DNA of 64,000 nucleotides, taken from contig NZ_LAHP01000014.1 of the NCBI RefSeq assembly GCF_000987765.1, forward strand, positions 42,120-106,119, given 5' to 3'. The position numbers and the translations under genes are program-made. The notes beneath the pieces are model-generated. The model was given only the letters and a program-made list of their open reading frames with translations, was not told where the DNA came from and ran no database searches. Each line of letters begins with the position of its first letter. Position 1 is the stretch's first letter. Shown in pieces: positions 47,139-56,000 of the stretch. The stretch is from Arsukibacterium sp. MJ3. Lineage in GTDB: Bacteria > Pseudomonadota > Gammaproteobacteria > Enterobacterales > Alteromonadaceae.

Positions 47139-48743
47139 TTAATCTGCCAACATGGCTAATGCCAGTGCTTCGGCTACTTTAATACCATCAATGCCGGCAG
47201 ATAAAATACCACCTGCATACCCGGCTCCTTCGCCTGCCGGATACAAGCCTTTGATATTAATGCTTTGATAATTTGCCCCCCGTTTAATGCAAATAGGCGA
47301 GGAGGTACGTGTTTCTACCCCGGTCAGTAAACCATCGGCTTTAGCAAAGCCTTTGATCTGCCGATCAAACGCCGGAATAGCTTCCCGAATGGCGGCAATG
47401 GCAAAGTCAGGCAGTACCTGCGATAAATCCGTCAGGGTAATGCCTGGGGTATAAGACGGTTTTACCTCACCTAAATCGGTTGAGGGTTTACCACTTAAAA
47501 AATCACCAATTAACTGCGCCGGCGCGCTGTAATTTTCGCCCCCTACCTTAAATGCCAGTGTCTCTAATTGGCGCTGCAGTTCAATACCCGCTAGCGGGTG
47601 CCCCGGATAATCACGTTGGGGGTCAATACCTACCACTATCGCGCTGTTGGCATTACGTTCATGCCGTGAATATTGGCTCATGCCGTTGGTTACAACTCTA
47701 CCTTGCTCTGAGGCCGCAGCAACAACGGTACCGCCCGGGCACATGCAGAAGCTGTAAACGGTGCGACCATTGTTACAGTGATGCACCAGTTTGTAATCGG
47801 CAGCGCCTAAAATGGGGTTGCCGGCATTCGTGCCAAAACGGCATTCATCTATCATAGACTGTTCGTGTTCTATCCTAAAACCAACCGAGAAGGGCTTGGC
47901 TTCAACGTAAACACCTTTGTCATACAACATATGAAAGGTATCACGAGCACTGTGGCCCACGGCCAGCACCACATGGTGGCTGTTTAGCCGCTCACCGCTG
48001 GCTAAGGTTAAGCCGGTTAGCTGACCGTCTTCGATATGCAAATCATCGACCCGGCTGCTAAACCGAACTTCACCACCAAGTTCGATAATTGTGGCGCGCA
48101 TTTTTTCGACCATGCCAACCAGTTTATAGGTACCAATATGCGGCTTGCTGACATACATAATTTCGTCGGGCGCTCCGGCAGCCACAAATTCACTCATCAC
48201 CTTACGGCCATAGTGCTTCGGATCTTTAACCTGGCTGTATAATTTTCCATCAGAGAATGTACCGGCGCCACCTTCACCATATTGTACATTCGACTCCGGA
48301 TTTAATGCTTTGCCACGCCAGAAACCGAAGGTGTCTTTAGTGCGCTCGCGCACTTCTTTACCGCGTTCTAAAATAATCGGTTTAAAACCCATTTGCGCCA
48401 GTAACAGGCCAGCAAACAAACCGCAGGGGCCAAGCCCAATCACGATGGGGCGCTCTGGCAAATGTTCTGGTGCTTGCGCCACAAACTTATAACGGGTGTC
48501 GGGTGAGGGTTTAACGTGCTGATCGTTGGCAAAGGCCTGTAGCAAAGCCGCTTCGTTTTCTACTTCCATGTCGAGTGTATAAATAAGTTGAATATCGGAT
48601 TTTTTACGGGCATCAAAGCCGCGTTTAAACACACTAAAGCTATGCAGTTGCTCAGGTTTTAATTGCAGTTTGCCAAGAATGGCAGCATGAATGGCATGTT
48701 CATCGTGGTTTAACGGGAGTTTTATTTCAGTCAGGCGCAGCAT
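47139..48743 (-). CDS. FAD-dependent dehydrogenase of the COG2509 type
   Basis: This 534-residue flavoprotein has an N-terminal extension (about 1-95) that includes a small FDARKKSDIQLIYTLD region. The FAD-binding fold starts near residue 98 (IVIGLGPCGLFAGLLLAQMG). The family block is NVQYGEGGAGTFSDGKLYSQ, and the C-terminal FAD site is GLYPAGEGAGYAGGI. The reaction is not known for this widespread family. It heads a two-gene operon with the HExxH protein. Confidence 0.85.
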   Translation of the reverse strand: MLRLTEIKLPLNHDEHAIHAAILGKLQLKPEQLHSFSVFKRGFDARKKSDIQLIYTLDMEVENEAALLQAFANDQHVKPSPDTRYKFVAQAPEHLPERPIVIGLGPCGLFAGLLLAQMGFKPIILERGKEVRERTKDTFGFWRGKALNPESNVQYGEGGAGTFSDGKLYSQVKDPKHYGRKVMSEFVAAGAPDEIMYVSKPHIGTYKLVGMVEKMRATIIELGGEVRFSSRVDDLHIEDGQLTGLTLASGERLNSHHVVLAVGHSARDTFHMLYDKGVYVEAKPFSVGFRIEHEQSMIDECRFGTNAGNPILGAADYKLVHHCNNGRTVYSFCMCPGGTVVAAASEQGRVVTNGMSQYSRHERNANSAIVVGIDPQRDYPGHPLAGIELQRQLETLAFKVGGENYSAPAQLIGDFLSGKPSTDLGEVKPSYTPGITLTDLSQVLPDFAIAAIREAIPAFDRQIKGFAKADGLLTGVETRTSSPICIKRGANYQSINIKGLYPAGEGAGYAGGILSAGIDGIKVAEALALAMLAD

Positions 48744-48914
48744 ACAGTTTCCGTATCGGTGTCATTGCGGCCCGGCAACAGGCCAGCCGCTCACAAGATA
48801 GTGGTTATTTTACGCCAAGCCGGCCTGAATGTCCGTAATGGTTTTTGAGGTGTTTGATTTTTGTGGGCACTGCAGTATGATCGCTGGCCTGAAACAATAG
48901 GAAATAACGATACT

Positions 48915-49238
48915 ATGGCCTTTGTGGTGCTGGATAATTGTATTAAATGCAAATACACCGACTGTGTGGCGGTATGCCCGGTAGATGCTTTTTTTGAAGG
49001 GCCAAATTTTTTGGCGATAGATCCGGCTATTTGCATCGATTGTGCGTTATGCGAACCGGAATGCTCGGCCAATGCCATAGTGCAGGAAGAAAAAGTACCG
49101 GCTGCTCAGCAGGGTTTTATCCAGCTAAATGCTGAGCTAGCCCAGTTATGGCCCAATATTCGTGAAGTGAAGGCCGCACCAACTGATGCCGATAAGTGGA
49201 ATGGCATACCAGATAAACTGGCTTATCTTGAAACGTAA
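48915..49238 (+). CDS. fdxA: 7Fe-type ferredoxin FdxA
   Basis: This 107-residue ferredoxin carries one 3Fe-4S and one 4Fe-4S cluster. The N-terminus is a two-cluster fold: [18 protein letters not shown], then [16 protein letters not shown] about 30 residues later. The longer C-terminal tail ([20 protein letters not shown]) is typical of the FdxA type. The open frame starts at 48861, but the ATG at 48915 gives the family start MAFVVLDNC. Its redox partner cannot be told from the context. Confidence 0.93.
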   Translation: MAFVVLDNCIKCKYTDCVAVCPVDAFFEGPNFLAIDPAICIDCALCEPECSANAIVQEEKVPAAQQGFIQLNAELAQLWPNIREVKAAPTDADKWNGIPDKLAYLET

Positions 49239-49259
49239 GCAAAACCTGATGCCAAGGCG

Positions 49260-49400
49260 CTAGTTAGAGTTAGGCTTGTCGTGGTCTATTTTATAAATAA
49301 AATAGACGGCGTAAAACAAACATAATCCAATCACGATAGCCAAACCGGTAAACGAAAAAAAGATTACTGGATCGTTAAAAAATTCATACCATAAGTTCAT
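49260..49400 (-). CDS. Small single-span membrane protein (DUF3149-like)
   Basis: This 46-residue protein, too short for usual gene calling, reads MNLWYEFFNDPVIFF, then a long membrane helix (about 11-36) and a short charged tail (KIDHDKPNSN). The ATG at 49400 has GAGGG seven bases upstream. By eye it matches the DUF3149 family of small membrane proteins. An FNR-like site lies 60 bp upstream. It converges on fdxA with a 21-bp gap. The length and helix recall small subunits of respiratory complexes, but that is only analogy. Confidence 0.75.
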   Translation of the reverse strand: MNLWYEFFNDPVIFFSFTGLAIVIGLCLFYAVYFIYKIDHDKPNSN

Positions 49401-49459
49401 TGTTTTGCCCTCTTGCAAAGTGTATACGCAAAGTGTGGGCCTGAACGCCCGCGCTTAAC

Positions 49460-49473
49460 CTGATACAGATCAA
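49460..49473 (-). promoter_or_regulatory. FNR-like site upstream of the DUF3149-like gene
   Basis: CTGAT-ACAG-ATCAA matches the FNR/ANR consensus TTGAT-NNNN-ATCAA at 9 of 10 conserved positions. It is about 66 bp before the start codon, compatible with a class II activator position if the transcript begins near 49425. Oxygen-dependent control is inferred. Confidence 0.5.
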
Positions 49474-49488
49474 GGTTTGCCCGCACAT

Positions 49489-49965
49489 TTAACCTAGTTG
49501 CTGCCAAGTTTGACGCAGATCAAGTATTTGGCTGGCTATTGCCAGATTACTGGCCTGAAGCTGTGCCAGATATAGCTCAATTAATGGTTGTGCTTGTGGG
49601 GTGAGAGTGGGGCAATGCTCAATCAGTAATTGCTGTTCCAACTGCTCTAGTGACAGTTCGGCTGCAAGCAATGTTTGTTTTAGTTGCTGCTGCGCTGCTG
49701 CGGATAAACTGGTGTGATTACTGTTGCGTCGCAGTGCGCGCAGCGGCTGGGTAAACTGGCGGTTGAAGTGTTCAAGCTTAGCAGAAAGCTGTTGTAGCTG
49801 CTTTGCAGTCAGGCTAATCCGTTGTTGTTCAAGATAACACAACAACAGCAATAAATTGATATTGACCCCGAAGCTGTCCTGCCAATCCAGACACCATTGC
49901 TGTATCTTGGGGTATAGCGCCAAGCTAAATTGCCACAGCTGCTGTTCAGTTGGTGGGTTAACCAT
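49489..49965 (-). CDS. TIGR02444 family protein
   Basis: This 158-residue soluble helical protein of unknown function has the N-terminus LWQFSLALYPKIQQWCLDWQ and the segment VNINLLLLLCYL, which fit the TIGR02444 family. It is rich in Leu and Gln. I start it at the ATG at 49965 because the longer frame runs into the yheS gene; the gap to yheS is then 13 bp, so the two form an operon. Confidence 0.82.
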   Translation of the reverse strand: MVNPPTEQQLWQFSLALYPKIQQWCLDWQDSFGVNINLLLLLCYLEQQRISLTAKQLQQLSAKLEHFNRQFTQPLRALRRNSNHTSLSAAAQQQLKQTLLAAELSLEQLEQQLLIEHCPTLTPQAQPLIELYLAQLQASNLAIASQILDLRQTWQQLG

Positions 49966-49978
49966 GTTGTTGCCGCCG

Positions 49979-51886
49979 TTAGCTATTGTGCTGCCAGAAC
50001 AGCTCGGTTTGCTGTTCCAGTTCATCCTGGGCCATAAACCAGTTCTCTTCAGTGCTGCTTAAGCTGCTACTGGCGCTGGCTTGTTTTGCCAGCAGCGCAG
50101 TAAGCTCTGTCTTGCGTTCAGCCTGATAAATATCGGCATCGGCTAGCCATTTTTCAATACTGGCAAGCTCTGTGGTCAGCTGTTCCTGTTGTTGTTCCAA
50201 CTTTTCTACTTTTTGTTTCAGTGGCCGCAGCAAATTACGCAGCTCTGCTTGCAGCCGTTTCTGATCTTTTCGTACCACGTTATTGCTAGCGGCGCTGTCT
50301 ACCTGGCTGGCACCGGCATTTTGCCGCGCATCCTGTTGCAGCCACTGATAATAATCAGTTAAATCGCCATCAAAGGGTACGACCTGGCCATTGGCCACTA
50401 AATAAAACTCGTCGGTACAACTGCTTAACAGGTGACGGTCGTGCGAGACAATAACGATGGCACCGGCAAATTCCTGTAGTGCCATGACAATGGCTTCGCG
50501 CATATCAAGGTCAAGATGGTTGGTGGGTTCATCCAATAATAACAGATTGGGGCGCTGATAAACTATCAGCGCTAATACCAGCCGGGCTTTTTCACCACCG
50601 GAAAAGGGACCGCAGGCTTCCAGCGCTTTGTCGCCATAAAAACCAAATCCACCTAAAAAATCACGCAGTTTTTGCTCTGGCACTAATGGATCGAGCCTGA
50701 CAAGATGTTGCAGTGGTGAGTCTTGCAGACGAAGCGTCTCTAATTGATGCTGGGCAAAATAACCAAGACTCACACCATTGGCATACCACACATCGCCACT
50801 CTGCGGCTGCATACTGCCCGCCAGTAATTTGATAAGTGTGGATTTACCGGCGCCATTGCGACCAAGCAAACCTATGCGGCTGCCCGGCAGTAACTGAAAT
50901 TTTATGTGACTCAGAATTACGTTATCCGCATAACCTGCCTGTACATTATCCATTTTAAGCAGTGGGTTAGGTAAGGCTTTTGGATCTCTGAAACTAAAGT
51001 TAAACGGTGAATCAACATGGGCGGGTGCAAGTACGGTCATCCGTTCCAGTGCTTTAATGCGGCTTTGCGCCTGACGAGCCTTGGTAGCCTGAGCTTTAAA
51101 GCGGTCAATAAACTGCTGCAGGTGTGCCACTTGCCGTTGCTGTTTATCAAAATTAGACTGATGTTGAGCCAGTTGTTCAGCGCGCTGGCGTTCAAACTGG
51201 CTGTAGTTACCTTTGTATAAGGTGAGAGTTTGCCGCTCTATATGCACAATATTGTCGGTGACAGCATCGAGAAAGTCACGGTCGTGACTAATTAACAGCA
51301 GCGTGCCCTGATAATTACTGAGGTATTTCTCTAACCACAGTACAGCATCTAAATCGAGGTGGTTAGTGGGTTCATCCAGCAGTAATAATTCAGCAGGTTG
51401 CATTAATGCCTTGGCAAGGTTTAAGCGCATGCGCCAGCCACCGGAAAATGATTTAACCGTATGTTGTTGCGCTTCGCCGCTAAAGCCAAGGCCGTCCAGT
51501 AAGATACCGGCTTTAGCTTCAGCGCGATAACCGTCCAGCGCTTCAATTTGTAGATGGACAGTGGCTAAATCACTTTCACTGCACTGGCTGCGGACCTTAA
51601 GCAGCAATGGAAACAATTTTTCATCACCCTGCAACACGTAATCCATAGCACTGCAATCCAATGCTGGGGTTTCTTGGGCAACCGTTGAGATAATCCAGCG
51701 CTCAGGCAGGTTAATATTGCCGGCATCGGCATGAAGTTTCCCCAGCAGCATGGCAAACAGACTGGATTTGCCGCAACCGTTAGCGCCAATTATTCCGACC
51801 TTTTGCCCCGGAAATACGGTAAGATCGGCATTGCTAAATAAAGCCTGCGGGCCACGGCGCAGTTCAACCTGTTGTAACTGAATCAT
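49979..51886 (-). CDS. yheS: ABC-F protein YheS
   Basis: This 635-residue ABC-F ATPase acts on ribosomes rather than as a transporter. It has two ATP-binding domains, with Walker A GANGCGKSS and GRNGAGKST, signatures SGGWRMRL and SGGEKARL, and Walker B LLLLDEPTNHLDL in each. A linker and a C-terminal coiled coil (about 545-600) follow. There is no membrane domain. Its pairing with yheT-yheU and yheV nearby is the E. coli order, with insertions. It diverges from yheV. Confidence 0.95.
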   Translation of the reverse strand: MIQLQQVELRRGPQALFSNADLTVFPGQKVGIIGANGCGKSSLFAMLLGKLHADAGNINLPERWIISTVAQETPALDCSAMDYVLQGDEKLFPLLLKVRSQCSESDLATVHLQIEALDGYRAEAKAGILLDGLGFSGEAQQHTVKSFSGGWRMRLNLAKALMQPAELLLLDEPTNHLDLDAVLWLEKYLSNYQGTLLLISHDRDFLDAVTDNIVHIERQTLTLYKGNYSQFERQRAEQLAQHQSNFDKQQRQVAHLQQFIDRFKAQATKARQAQSRIKALERMTVLAPAHVDSPFNFSFRDPKALPNPLLKMDNVQAGYADNVILSHIKFQLLPGSRIGLLGRNGAGKSTLIKLLAGSMQPQSGDVWYANGVSLGYFAQHQLETLRLQDSPLQHLVRLDPLVPEQKLRDFLGGFGFYGDKALEACGPFSGGEKARLVLALIVYQRPNLLLLDEPTNHLDLDMREAIVMALQEFAGAIVIVSHDRHLLSSCTDEFYLVANGQVVPFDGDLTDYYQWLQQDARQNAGASQVDSAASNNVVRKDQKRLQAELRNLLRPLKQKVEKLEQQQEQLTTELASIEKWLADADIYQAERKTELTALLAKQASASSSLSSTEENWFMAQDELEQQTELFWQHNS

Positions 51887-51985
51887 GCTTTTACCTGTAA
51901 TACTGAACTAGGGCGCCAATTTTACGCTATAACCAGCATAAACCAAGGCCTAAGCTAAAATAGCCGCTATTGAAATGAGATCACT

Positions 51986-52192
51986 ATGACTGTTCGGAAA
52001 AAAAAACGCTTTATCGCCGGTGCCAGCTGCCCTAAATGTCATGCTATTGATACGATGATGCTGTTTATAGAAAATAATGTTGAAAAGGTAGAATGTGTCA
52101 GCTGTGGTCATCAGATGGTGCAGCCAGACCAGCAAGTGACTAAAGCCAGCCGTTCTCAGGAGCAGGTTATTGGGGTTTTTAAGCCCGAATAA
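51986..52192 (+). CDS. yheV: YheV family zinc-ribbon protein
   Basis: This 68-residue protein has two CxxC pairs, CPKC and CVSC, forming a zinc ribbon (GASCPKCHAIDTM, VECVSCGHQM), and the C-terminal EQVIGVFKPE of the YheV family. Function is unknown. It diverges from yheS and converges with slyX. Confidence 0.93.
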   Translation: MTVRKKKRFIAGASCPKCHAIDTMMLFIENNVEKVECVSCGHQMVQPDQQVTKASRSQEQVIGVFKPE

Positions 52193-52244
52193 CGCTACTA
52201 CCAATTTACTCTGCTGGTTCAAGTCGCCAGGTACTAGTAAGGAA

Positions 52245-52469
52245 CTAGTAGTGAGGCGGCGGCGGTTCCTGCTCTACCGGCCCGTTACCATTATCATCGG
52301 GCAGTTGCCGTAGTTTGTCTGCCAGCAACATTACCTGATGTTGCAGCTTTTCTATGCGCTTTTGATGTTCATGCAATTCATTATTTAAGCTATTTACGGT
52401 GTCTTCCTGAAAAGCCAGTTTACTTTCCAGTTCAATTAGCTGTTGTTGCAATGTCTCGTTGTCACTCAT
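52245..52469 (-). CDS. slyX: SlyX protein
   Basis: This 74-residue coiled-coil protein of unknown function (about 5-60, LQQQLIELESKLAFQEDTVN) ends in the typical Pro-rich, His-Tyr tail (EPPPPHY). Its start overlaps the WD40 gene stop by eight bases. It lies two genes from fkpA, as in E. coli, but slyD is absent here. Confidence 0.93.
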   Translation of the reverse strand: MSDNETLQQQLIELESKLAFQEDTVNSLNNELHEHQKRIEKLQHQVMLLADKLRQLPDDNGNGPVEQEPPPPHY

Positions 52470-53433
52470 AATTTATTTCCCATACCTCGGCATAGCCACT
52501 GGAGCTTTCGCTGATTATACGTGTTGGGCTTAAGAATGCTACTGCGTGCACCACTGCACCAGCTGGCCGGCTGCCGTCACGTGGCATAACCCGCCAGCGT
52601 TGCAGCTCTTTACCATCACTCACTCGCCATAATACAACATTGCGGGTTGGGGCACCTGTTAGCAGGTATTTACCATCAGCACTAAAACGAACCGCACTAA
52701 AAACCTGCTGGCGAGCGATAATTTGTAAGGAGCTGATCAGGGCGCCGGTTTGCACATCCCATATACGTGCCATGCTTTGACTGTCGGCGGTAAACGCAAA
52801 ACGGCCTTGCGGGTCGAGGGCAACGGTGCTTACCCGGCTAGGATGGCTAAAGGTATGAATAATTTGGGCGCTATCGGTGTCCCATAGGTAAGCTTGGTAA
52901 TCATTACTGCCTGTCAGCGCGTAGCGACCGTTTGGCGATAGCGCAACACTATTTATTTTTTCAGTGTGTCCCAGAAACTCGAGGCGACGGCCTGAGGCTA
53001 AAGTAATATGTTGCACAGCACCGTCGCTTTTGCCTATGAGTAAATGGGCGCCGTTGTTTGAAACGGCAATATCGCGAATACTTGATTGGTCTATCTGCCA
53101 GAAACCCACGTTTGCGCCATTGTCGGTGCGCCATAAGGCAAAGTTTTGTTGATCGGCACTCAGCACGTGGCTGTTGTCAGGGCTCAGTGCAAGGTTAAAT
53201 ACCAGATTTTCCTGGTCTTGTTGATGCTGCCACTGATACGTCAGTGCATTTTGTTGCAGGTCCCAAAAGGCAATACCATTTTGAACTGAAGAGACAACTG
53301 CAAATTTGCCATTGTCAGCTATTTCTGCCGCATAACTGCCCTGAGCAACGTGCTGCCATTGCTGAAGTGCCGTTGTTTCTACTTTTGTACAGGATACGAT
53401 TAAAAAAACAAGAAAAAACACAGGATATTTCAT
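52462..53433 (-). CDS. WD40-repeat lipoprotein
   Basis: This 323-residue protein is a predicted lipoprotein (MKYPVFFLVFLIVSC lipobox). WD-type blades follow: VFNLALSPDNSHVLSADQ, INSVALSPNGRYALTGSN and FSAVRFSADGKYLLTGAP. It probably folds as a seven-blade propeller and works as a binding scaffold in the envelope. The frame begins eight codons upstream, but I chose the ATG at 53433 because it directly starts the signal peptide. It shares an operon with slyX. The partner is unknown. Confidence 0.85.
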   Translation of the reverse strand: MKYPVFFLVFLIVSCTKVETTALQQWQHVAQGSYAAEIADNGKFAVVSSVQNGIAFWDLQQNALTYQWQHQQDQENLVFNLALSPDNSHVLSADQQNFALWRTDNGANVGFWQIDQSSIRDIAVSNNGAHLLIGKSDGAVQHITLASGRRLEFLGHTEKINSVALSPNGRYALTGSNDYQAYLWDTDSAQIIHTFSHPSRVSTVALDPQGRFAFTADSQSMARIWDVQTGALISSLQIIARQQVFSAVRFSADGKYLLTGAPTRNVVLWRVSDGKELQRWRVMPRDGSRPAGAVVHAVAFLSPTRIISESSSGYAEVWEINYE

Positions 53434-53537
53434 TGTGGGTGTTAACCTCATTCGCACAAACCGTTAGTATAGATAAGAACCTGACAAATTATTAAAACAC
53501 ACTTTTGCAGCCCGACTGCTAAAAATTGGAGAAATGA

Positions 53538-54266
53538 ATGCGCGTAACAACTAAATTATCATTAATTGCTATAACAGTACTTACTTTAAGCGCCTGTCAG
53601 AAAGAACCTCAAGTTGACATACCGGCATTAGATACTGATCAAGCCAAACAAGCTTATAGTTTGGGTGTATCTGCGGGTCGTTACCTGGAAAGTACCGTGC
53701 AAGAGTACGACAAAATTGCCGTTGAGTTGAACAGTGATTTAATTTTGCAAGGTGTTAAAGATGGCTTGGCGGGCACTTCAAGTGTCAGTGATGACGAAAT
53801 TCAGCAACTGTTAGCCACGTTAGATGAGCAGTACCGCGCCAAGCAGGCTGAAATGGCTGCGGCAGAATCAGAAGCGGTGATTACTGCAGGTAAGTCTTAT
53901 TTAGAGCAAAATGCCACTAAAGAAGGTGTCATGGTAACTGAGTCTGGTTTACAGTACGAAGTTTTGGTAGCAGCAGATGGCCCTAAGCCAGCAGAAACCG
54001 ATATTGTAAAAGTACATTATACCGGCACACTGACTGACGGCACTAAATTTGACAGCTCATACGACCGTGACGCGCCTGCAGAGTTTCCATTAAATCGGGT
54101 TATTCCTGGTTGGACTGAAGGCGTGCAGCTGATGAACGTAGGCTCTAAATTTAAGTTTACAATTCCGTCTGAACTGGCTTACGGCGAGCGTGACATGGGC
54201 GTTATTACGCCGCATAGCGTGTTAGTCTTTGAAGTTGAATTGCTGGAAATTGTTGCCGGCGAATAA
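53538..54266 (+). CDS. fkpA: FKBP-type peptidyl-prolyl isomerase FkpA
   Basis: This 242-residue envelope chaperone and prolyl isomerase has a lipobox (LTLSAC), unlike soluble periplasmic E. coli FkpA. The N-terminal helical dimerisation domain (about 35-120) has the SLGVSAGRYLES signature of the family. The C-terminal FKBP domain has VKVHYTGTLTDGTKFDSSYD, RVIPGWTEGVQLM and SELAYGERDMG. GGAG lies a few bases before the ATG. Confidence 0.93.
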   Translation: MRVTTKLSLIAITVLTLSACQKEPQVDIPALDTDQAKQAYSLGVSAGRYLESTVQEYDKIAVELNSDLILQGVKDGLAGTSSVSDDEIQQLLATLDEQYRAKQAEMAAAESEAVITAGKSYLEQNATKEGVMVTESGLQYEVLVAADGPKPAETDIVKVHYTGTLTDGTKFDSSYDRDAPAEFPLNRVIPGWTEGVQLMNVGSKFKFTIPSELAYGERDMGVITPHSVLVFEVELLEIVAGE

Positions 54267-54275
54267 ATTTTTGCT

Positions 54276-54301
54276 AGCGACCACAACATGTTGTGGTCGC
54301 T
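54276..54301. terminator. Palindromic hairpin between fkpA and rsd
   Basis: AGCGACCACAACA and its exact complement form a 26-bp perfect palindrome. It lies just after the fkpA stop and 21 bp from the rsd stop, so it can terminate both convergent transcripts. The T-run is weak. Confidence 0.7.
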
Positions 54302-54322
54302 TACTTATTCGGTATGCAACTT

Positions 54323-54808
54323 TTAGGCTGATACACCGCTGTCAGTATGTTTAGCATGTAACGTATCAATTAATTCATCTTCCAATTCAAATCGTTCTTC
54401 TAATGCTTGTCCAAGATCAGACAATTCATGATCAAAGGCGGCACTGTCACGTGTGCTTAAATGGTCCGCATAAGAGTCGTTAAACGTTAGCGATAGATCA
54501 GTTGAAATGGCTATTTTTGGATACATGCTATCAGCGAGTTTTCGGGAATCAGTACCATTTACCGCGCATTGGTCAACAATTCGTTCATACACTTCAAAAT
54601 GGCCCGCTGATAAATAATCCATGAGTAATTGACAGAATTCACGGACTTTTTCTTGAGAAGGCAATGTATGGCGATCTTTTTCAAAGGGAGGCAAGCCCGC
54701 TAGTCGACAATAGCTAACAATAAGCTGCTGGCGTTCGTCAAGCCAGTTATCAATTGCTGTTAACGACCCTCCCCATTTTTGTTGCGCTTGTTGCACACGA
54801 CGGTACAT
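54323..54808 (-). CDS. rsd: Regulator of sigma D (Rsd/AlgQ family)
   Basis: Rsd binds sigma-70 and favours alternative sigma factors in stationary phase; the AlgQ branch does so in pseudomonads. The 161-residue helical protein has MYRRVQQAQQKWGGS and WLDERQQLIVSYCRLAG. I chose the ATG at 54808 because AAGGAG sits eight bases before it; the open frame extends to 54880. It lies just upstream of nudC in divergent orientation, as in E. coli. Confidence 0.92.
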   Translation of the reverse strand: MYRRVQQAQQKWGGSLTAIDNWLDERQQLIVSYCRLAGLPPFEKDRHTLPSQEKVREFCQLLMDYLSAGHFEVYERIVDQCAVNGTDSRKLADSMYPKIAISTDLSLTFNDSYADHLSTRDSAAFDHELSDLGQALEERFELEDELIDTLHAKHTDSGVSA

Positions 54809-54972
54809 TGCCTTCTCCTTAAGTGCAGTAAAAGTACTGCAGGCTCTAATTAAAAGAAATTCAGACGAAAGATCAACCATTTTTTTATTGGTCAGCTCAG
54901 TATACTCGCCGTATCATAGCAATAGTGAACTGATGTGCAACTGAATAAATCTCGCCGATAAAGGACTTTACC

Positions 54973-55767
54973 ATGATCAAGCACAGTGTAACACTGACTA
55001 AACAGAGCCTAGGCTTTTGGTTTATTGTTAATAAAGGCAATGTATATTTAACAGAGGCTGGTAAAATACCAAGAGGAACGCTGGCAAGTTTGCAAGTCGC
55101 TGCCGAGCCTGAGCAGATATGCTGGCTTGGTGAGTATCAGCAACAACCCTGCTATTTGTTAGTTGATCATGATCAAGTAGCTGATCAGGCGATGTGGCAT
55201 TCTGCGCGCAGTTTATTGTCTGAAGATGAACAGCTTTTTCAGTTAGCGGCCAGGGCGCTGCAGGTAGCATTATTTCTGCAAACACACCGTTTTTGCGGTC
55301 AATGCGGCAGTGCTATGCATCTGGTGAACTGGGAGCTTGCTGTTCTGTGCAACCGCTGCGGTCATCGCTGCTATCCCCGTATCGCGCCTTGTGTACTGGT
55401 AGGGATCACCCGGCCCGGACAAATACTTTTAGCTCGCTCCAGTCGGCATAAAACGGGTTCTTTCTCAATATTGGCAGGTTTTGTTGAATCAGCAGAAACG
55501 CTGGAGCAAGCTGCTGTACGGGAAGTAAAAGAAGAAGTGGGAGTAGATATTATTAACTTGAACTACATTGGTAGCCAACCCTGGCCATTTCCGCATTCGT
55601 TGATGACAGGTTTTACTGCCGACTATCAACAGGGAGATATTGTGTGTCAGCCGAATGAAATTGAAGAAGCAGCATGGTTTGATTTTAATAACCTTCCGCA
55701 AATACCGCCAGTAGAAACATTATCAGGCAGGATTATTCATCATTTGCAGCGTAAAAATGTAAAGTAG
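54973..55767 (+). CDS. nudC: NADH pyrophosphatase NudC
   Basis: This 264-residue Nudix enzyme splits NADH and removes NAD caps from RNA. A zinc ribbon is present (CGQC, then CNRCGH), with the Nudix box GFVESAETLEQAAVREVKEE and the NADH-specific SQPWPFPHS motif after it. All the family residues are present. It has GATAAAGGA before the ATG. Confidence 0.95.
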   Translation: MIKHSVTLTKQSLGFWFIVNKGNVYLTEAGKIPRGTLASLQVAAEPEQICWLGEYQQQPCYLLVDHDQVADQAMWHSARSLLSEDEQLFQLAARALQVALFLQTHRFCGQCGSAMHLVNWELAVLCNRCGHRCYPRIAPCVLVGITRPGQILLARSSRHKTGSFSILAGFVESAETLEQAAVREVKEEVGVDIINLNYIGSQPWPFPHSLMTGFTADYQQGDIVCQPNEIEEAAWFDFNNLPQIPPVETLSGRIIHHLQRKNVK

Positions 55768-55779
55768 AAAAACAGCCAA

Positions 55780-55862
55780 TAAAAAAGCCACAAATGTGGC
55801 TTAACGTAGTACTGCGTGGTCCCTTATAAAGGGCTTCTTAATTATAATTCTTCACTAGCGCC
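55780..55862 (-). ncRNA. Candidate small RNA between nudC and hemE
   Basis: A minus-strand transcript of about 83 nt is predicted. It would start near 55862, seven bases after a strong -10, and end at a good terminator: AAGCCAC and GTGGCTT with an ATTT loop, then TTTTTT (55781-55786 as A on the plus strand). A central hairpin CCCTT-TAT-AAGGG (about 55821-55833) lies inside. No open frame of use exists. No minus-strand gene lies between this point and 57112, so the promoter and terminator belong to no known gene. The gene could act in trans. I do not match it to a known RNA family. Confidence 0.6.
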
Positions 55863-55867
55863 TGTAT

Positions 55868-55896
55868 TTTATACCAGATAGTTTATCTACTGACAA
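55868..55896 (-). promoter_or_regulatory. Sigma-70 promoter for the candidate small RNA
   Basis: On the minus strand TTGTCA (55891-55896), a 17-bp spacer (55874-55890) and TATAAA (55868-55873) form a near-ideal promoter. TGG before the -10 gives an extended -10. The spacer itself contains the palindrome GTAGATAAACTATCT, which may be an operator. Confidence 0.65.
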
Positions 55897-55953
55897 GCCC
55901 CTGACTGAATAAACCTGAACTGTAGATTAATACTGAATATATAGAGTCTGGCT

Positions 55954-55983
55954 TTGACAAATGTTAAACTAATGCAGTTTATA
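55954..55983 (+). promoter_or_regulatory. Possible hemE promoter
   Basis: TTGACA (55954-55959), 18 bases, then TTTATA (55978-55983) lie directly before hemE. The leader would be only about 10 nt. Confidence 0.4.
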
Positions 55984-56000
55984 TTTAAGGCGAATGAATT

